20,400 bases of DNA, from positions 1 through 20,400 of the forward strand of contig JBNGIQ010003048.1 of the NCBI GenBank assembly GCA_049999765.1, in the 5' to 3' direction. Below, in pieces: positions 16,179 to 20,400 of this stretch. The DNA comes from Phaeoceros laevis (Eukaryota; Anthocerotophyta; Anthocerotopsida; Notothyladales). Below the pieces are notes generated by a model that had not been told where the DNA came from, ran no database searches, and saw nothing but the letters and a program-made list of their open reading frames with translations. How positions within the stretch are numbered: the first letter of the stretch is position 1; the number at the start of each line of letters is the position of its first letter. Position numbers and translations under genes: made by a program.

Positions 16179-18464
16179 TCACAACGTTCCGAGAGCGTCA
16201 AGTGAGCCGTAGGTGTCCTCCCATGAGGCCAAAGTGTCAACCTCCCGTAACCTATGCGAAGCCAGTCGCAAATTTTCCAAACCACGTCCAAGCCGAGCAA
16301 GTCCTGAAGCGGAGGGCAGGTCAGCAATAACCCTCTCTATTCCATCTCCGGACGACCAGAGCGCACTACCTGCGGCAACGCTACTCCCTAAAATCAACCA
16401 TGGTCTTGACCCAGCACTCTTGCCTAATCTGTTTCTCATCACACTGTAAAACGCCATCCGAATAGCAGAAAGAGATGCTCTTTCAGCGGCTGCCACCAAA
16501 CTCCGGGCAACGGCTTTGGTTTTTCCAGCACTCACAAACGTTTTGACAGCACCAGAGACATACGCCGATGTACCCGTGCTACAGGTAGGTACGAACGCCG
16601 GGGTAGCTGCTTTCACAGAAGGTACCACCGCCTTGGATGCCGGAGCTGCCACTTTTGCTACAAACACTGCAGCAGTGCGTTTAGCCTGTAACAAGACCAG
16701 TTTAAAGGCAGCTGGAACTTTGAAAGTGAGTACCTTAGCAGCCGTGGATACTGGTGCCCAGTGAGGAACAGAAGCCAAACCAACAGCTGCTACCGCACCA
16801 GCACCAACCACCACAGCAGTTTTTGTCTCCTTTTGCTTGTCCGAAGATCCGTTTGCTTCATCTCTCTCCGAAATAATAAAAAGATCTTCAATTGCATCAG
16901 TCAACTCCGCGGGAATCACAGTGTTCCAGTGTTTCCGTATTTGGGCAACAGAGCAAGCATCCATTATTGCTACAACAGTGTCAAACTTACGGGCCTGTTG
17001 TTTTAATGCTTGGGCTAGAAGCACATTACACTGTTCTTCATAAGGTAGCTCCCTGAAATCAATGTCGTTGGTCCTTGAGCCTGACCTTCCAAATCCTTCC
17101 ACCGAAACCTGGGCATCCCTGTTGTATGCTGTCCTCACAGCTTCCACTGCAACACGAAAAGAACGGGATTCGGCTAAATCTAACGGATTCACTGGCTGAC
17201 CGAGTTCTACATCTACGAGCATCTTCCGGGTGACTAAAAGGGCTTGACGTATGCCAGGAAGTTCTTTGTACAATTCATAGAGGCCGGTAAGCCAAGGGTC
17301 CAGTGGCAGGGCAAAAGCTGGAAATTCATAAGCAACGGCAGCTCCAACACCTTCATTCGGTTCGTCAACTCCTCCCAACCCTGACGCTGGTTTGAGCTGA
17401 GCCAAGGAGAAGGCTCCGCCAGGATACACAGCCCTAAAGTCGGCCAGGCTACACGGAGAAAGTGAACGCCGTGGGAAGCCCGCGAATGCTGCCCGGCGAG
17501 GGGCTGCAGACACCGACGTCAAAGAATTGTTAAAATCTGCTTCCAACGACTGTCGTCCCTCGCCCCTTGCACACGCTCCATATAAGTTTCTCAAATGACG
17601 TACAATGTTCGCAGGATCAATTGAAGGCCCTTTGTGGAAATCACTTCCAGCCCCCGTAGTCTGCACATGAGCTGCATTGGTCTGTGCTCCGACTGACATA
17701 TCTCTTGCCACTCCCGACGAGAGGCCGGTGCTTTGAAAAGCGGCACATGAGCAGCCAGTGGTAGGGGCAGCTCCTCCCGTCACCACACCGTCTGTGGACG
17801 TCGAGAATGGTTTCGTGCTGAGATCTCCTTGTACTGATGATGCTGCCAGAAGCCTGCTCTGGAGACCTGTAGCTGATGAGGATGCACTTGGAGCACTTGA
17901 AGTCGATTCACTCTCAATTGCAGCATTAGCTGTAGACTCCTGCCTGAAGGGATCTTCCAAGTAGAAGAACAGTGAGTCCACCGACGCCGCAGCTTGCTTG
18001 CCAGCAATAATATGGCCGTAGAATCCAGTACCAAAAACTGCCCTAACAACTGAAGGCCCGGCTGTCTCCTCGAATCTTCCAGCATCGAAGAAACGTGCCC
18101 TAAGCACGTCCAGAATTGATGCGGGATAGGACAACTCTGCATCCTTGGCTACGAATGCGCCTTCCTCTTGTAGAATGCCTTGCAACGAGTGTGCTTCTAT
18201 CTGGGAAACAACCACTCTAGGGCGGACCGCTGCAATAAGCCTATGCGCGTCCAATGCAGACCTTTCTGAGAGCTGCTGCGCTACTAATATGTACACAACG
18301 GAACCAGGTGCTTGCGGCACCTGTAAAGCCAACACAAACGAGGACGTAGGTGAAGGCAGAGCTAGATGACGCACCAGCCTCTCGGAAACTGAGAGTTCAT
18401 CACCAGCTGGCAGGAACTTCCCGCGCAACCAGCTTGAAAAACCCCAAGAATCGAAGGATGCCAT
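16179..18464 (-). CDS. Conserved plant protein of unknown function, 761 aa
   Basis: This uninterrupted single-exon frame is the only one in the window that looks functional. Its ATG begins MASFDSWGFSSWLRGKF and has G at +4. Residues about 40-100 (SVVYILVAQQLSERSALDAH, then IAAVRPRVVVSQIEAHSL) recall the start of TraB-family domains, though the histidine expected there is absent; this is a weak resemblance. Residues 175-300 are serine/alanine-rich and probably disordered. Residues 380-545 are the best conserved-looking part, with AYNRDAQVSVEGFG, ARKFDTVVAIMDAC and IRKHWNTVIPAEL. Hydrophobic stretches at about 548-570 and 689-705 could be membrane segments. I recall similar plant proteins annotated only as uncharacterised or transmembrane proteins. 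No signal or transit peptide is certain. Confidence 0.8.
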   Translation of the reverse strand: MASFDSWGFSSWLRGKFLPAGDELSVSERLVRHLALPSPTSSFVLALQVPQAPGSVVYILVAQQLSERSALDAHRLIAAVRPRVVVSQIEAHSLQGILQEEGAFVAKDAELSYPASILDVLRARFFDAGRFEETAGPSVVRAVFGTGFYGHIIAGKQAAASVDSLFFYLEDPFRQESTANAAIESESTSSAPSASSSATGLQSRLLAASSVQGDLSTKPFSTSTDGVVTGGAAPTTGCSCAAFQSTGLSSGVARDMSVGAQTNAAHVQTTGAGSDFHKGPSIDPANIVRHLRNLYGACARGEGRQSLEADFNNSLTSVSAAPRRAAFAGFPRRSLSPCSLADFRAVYPGGAFSLAQLKPASGLGGVDEPNEGVGAAVAYEFPAFALPLDPWLTGLYELYKELPGIRQALLVTRKMLVDVELGQPVNPLDLAESRSFRVAVEAVRTAYNRDAQVSVEGFGRSGSRTNDIDFRELPYEEQCNVLLAQALKQQARKFDTVVAIMDACSVAQIRKHWNTVIPAELTDAIEDLFIISERDEANGSSDKQKETKTAVVVGAGAVAAVGLASVPHWAPVSTAAKVLTFKVPAAFKLVLLQAKRTAAVFVAKVAAPASKAVVPSVKAATPAFVPTCSTGTSAYVSGAVKTFVSAGKTKAVARSLVAAAERASLSAIRMAFYSVMRNRLGKSAGSRPWLILGSSVAAGSALWSSGDGIERVIADLPSASGLARLGRGLENLRLASHRLREVDTLASWEDTYGSLDALGTL

Positions 18465-19480
18465 CGGTTTTGTTGGTCCGGCGCACTGCTACCGCAAACC
18501 GGAATGGGGTGTCCGACTGAATGGAACTTGAAGAACCTAGCGCCAAGGAAACAAAGAAAGACCTGATCGGTGCAACAGTGACATGCAGTGGCCATAACAG
18601 CGAAGCCGACCACAGTCACATCAGGCCCTGGCGCCCGCAAACACAAGTAAAGTGGCATTGCAACTCAAGATCATGCACCTCCATATCCCGATGAGCGGGG
18701 CGCGATGGGCATGTTTCAGCTCACTGCCGAGTAAATCCGTTCTTCCTTATACAGCAGCCCTAGAGTCGGTTTGCATGTAACCTCAGCCTGCACGTTGGCC
18801 CGGCCCCGTATCCAGATTAGTATGCCGTTCAGTCCCCTACCGGTTCCGGTTCTAGCTACGCGACGAAAACCGGAAGTGGCGATCGTCGTGCGATGCCCAC
18901 TGGGTGCTCGGGAGGGACCTACGGACAATCCCGTTCATTATCGGCAAGTATGTAACCTTCCCGGTTTCTAACCATTACCAAACGGTTATATGTCGGCATT
19001 GGATTTTATAATCGGTAACTAGGGTGGAGTGGAATCATAGCCTGAGCCTGACTTAGGTTTCGAAGACCGTATTGTAACAGCTTAAGAGTCGGCTGGCTTC
19101 CAGCAGAATTGACACGTGGCAAACCGCGAAGCAAACGCAGGCCTCTTATGGTCACGCCGTGCGGTAGCTCGGAGCGGTTCCGGAAAAAGCGTCCACTTCA
19201 CATTGGACGTAAATTGAGTCACTTTCGGGCCAGTGGACTGCGTACTTGAAATCCAGGACGTCAAGCTAGAGTGAGCTTTGAAGGAAAACTAGCAAGGAAG
19301 AAAAATTACTCGGAAGGAAAACAATGGAAACAAGCCGTTCACCCCTCTCCTCGGTGGTTGGCCAGAAATGCATTTGATTGATAACCGCTGTGAACAGCAC
19401 GAGCATGAACTTGCTTGTGAGGATTAAGGTTTTCTCAGTCACTTTGGTTTCACAACTTCACCTTGATGTGGCGCAAGTGG
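18465..19480. other. Non-coding upstream region of the 761-aa gene
   Basis: This roughly 1-kb interval is GC-richer in its first half (18780-18930, with several CCGG-containing motifs such as ACCGGAAG) and then AT-richer. No coding region or element is recognised. It presumably holds the promoter and 5' leader of the gene transcribed on the minus strand. Confidence 0.5.
18742..18757 (-). promoter_or_regulatory. Candidate TATA box for the 761-aa gene
   Basis: On the minus strand this reads as TGTATAAGG in its core. It lies about 280 bp upstream of the ATG, which would give a 5' leader of about 250 bp. The assignment rests on position and sequence only. Confidence 0.3.
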
Positions 19481-19499
19481 CGCAAGTAGAAAAAGATGG

Positions 19500-20400
19500 C
19501 AAGCATACGGAAAACCTTTAGTGCAGCAAGTGATGGGTCGCATGTGTGCATGTAGATAGGAGAGCAACGGGATCTGTAACAGTATCGGCTGCAATCAGCT
19601 CCATTATTCTTGCATGATAGGCGAGACCTGCTTTCAAATTTGCAGAGATTATGGAAGACCACATGAAGACATCCGGTTTCCCTACTCCAAGCTTGACAGT
19701 GAGATCTTCAAGTCGTCGCTCGAACACCAGCTTTTGCGTGGCCTCTAATTGCAACCTGATATTACATCCAGTATTACATCACCTTCAAATCGTCTTCTTT
19801 CGAGAATGCCTGAATGCAGCTGCCTGCCCTGCCGTGAGGCGCCAGCACTTGTACAAGCCTTCAGGAGACAAACGTATGTAACACTAAGAATCAAGCTCCC
19901 CTGGTCCTCTTTCTCTTTCAGGACCTCACCCCTTGTGGACAGACTGTCAAATCTTTGCGTGCATCTTCGAACTGGCCACATTTGGCATGCATAATTACCA
20001 GATAAGTGCCCAACATTATGAAACCTTCAAGCAGTTCTCTTTTTTCCGAACCCTGAGTGTAGCTTCCTCTCCAGCTCTATGTCCCGTGACTCTTGCAGGC
20101 ATTCATCAATGCCATCAACCCTACAGGCCACAATGTCTCTCTGTTCAAGCCTTGACATGATTTTCGTGGAGCTGTGGTAGTCACTCAATGCTCGCCACAA
20201 CAGGTTTCTTGTTAGCTCCTGGTGCCATGCTCTGTGTTTCAATCTTGTCTACATCGGTCCACCTACCTGCATCACATTTTGCATGCAGGTCAGATGTAGT
20301 TGCCCACTACTACATCACCCAGCAGACCTCTTTTGATTATCCGTGAGTGAAGCTGCCTGCCCTTCTGCACGGCACCAGTGCTTGCACACGGCTTCAGAAG
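19500..20400 (-). pseudogene. Degenerate PLS-type pentatricopeptide-repeat gene
   Basis: On the minus strand, several partial PPR motifs occur in different frames. At the right edge is ASTGAVQKGRQLHSRIIKRG followed by GDVVVGNYI. Then comes a frame with ERKLHSGFGKK, and the neighbouring frame gives LVIMHAKCGQFEDARK. A further unit at about 19880-19760 reads VTYVCLLKACTSAGASRQGR, QLHSGILERR. Another at about 19700-19640 reads KPDVFMWSSIISANLKAGL. This is the P-L-S arrangement of plant organelle RNA-editing PPR proteins (YVCLLKAC, GRQLH, MYAKCG, D-V-WSSIIS). Frameshifts and stops (a TGA directly after GNYI) interrupt it, and the gene continues beyond the window. An intact PPR protein would bind organelle RNA; this copy is a relic. 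Confidence 0.78.

Noticed and set aside
17758-17964. Short frames opposite the 761-aa gene
   Set aside because: They are antisense shadows of a long well-formed coding frame.
1-20400. CRISPR array, tRNA or rRNA genes
   Set aside because: No regularly spaced repeats of 24-40 bp, no cloverleaf-like element and no rRNA signature were seen.

Overview
The window is plant nuclear DNA dominated by decayed transposable elements. It holds one intact-looking host gene and the remains of a pentatricopeptide-repeat (PPR) gene. The PPR remnants have the plant-organelle PLS style (LLKAC, GRQLHS, MHAKCG). The single-exon gene resembles a conserved land-plant protein of unknown function. The mix of Ty3/gypsy, Ty1/copia, hAT and Penelope-like sequences also fits a large land-plant genome. 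A fern or lycophyte is my best guess, by inference only. No bacterial operon, CRISPR array, rRNA or tRNA was seen.

Layout. 178-1805 (minus) is a broken hAT transposase (DUF659 core plus C-terminal dimerisation region), interrupted at 1052-1116 by a tiny poly(A)-tailed insertion with a target-site duplication. 1779-2300 holds short tandem repeats and unassigned DNA. 2301-6910 (minus) is a decayed Ty3/gypsy element with the order Gag, CCHC zinc finger, aspartic protease, C5-cytosine DNA methyltransferase, reverse transcriptase, RNase H; integrase and both LTRs are missing. It meets head-to-head, at about 6905, a Ty1/copia element (6907-11712, plus) that has Gag, protease, integrase and RNase H but has lost most of its reverse transcriptase. 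The copia element ends in a convincing 227-bp 3' LTR. 11714-13057 (plus) is a truncated Penelope-like or related reverse transcriptase. Two diverged copies of an unknown repeat follow (about 13065-13630 and 14616-15048), and the second runs into a fragment of a different copia family (15067-15898).

16179-18464 (minus) is a clean 761-codon reading frame, the only probable functional gene, with about 1 kb of upstream non-coding DNA. 19500-20400 (minus) carries fragmented PPR motifs.

The most interesting item is the cytosine methyltransferase embedded between protease and reverse transcriptase of the gypsy element. Motifs I, IV, VI, VIII and a motif IX/X-like end can be read in order on the same strand. 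Such captures have been reported in retrotransposons of dinoflagellates and the charophyte Klebsormidium. Here the copy is broken by stops and frameshifts, so it records an element architecture and is not a working enzyme.
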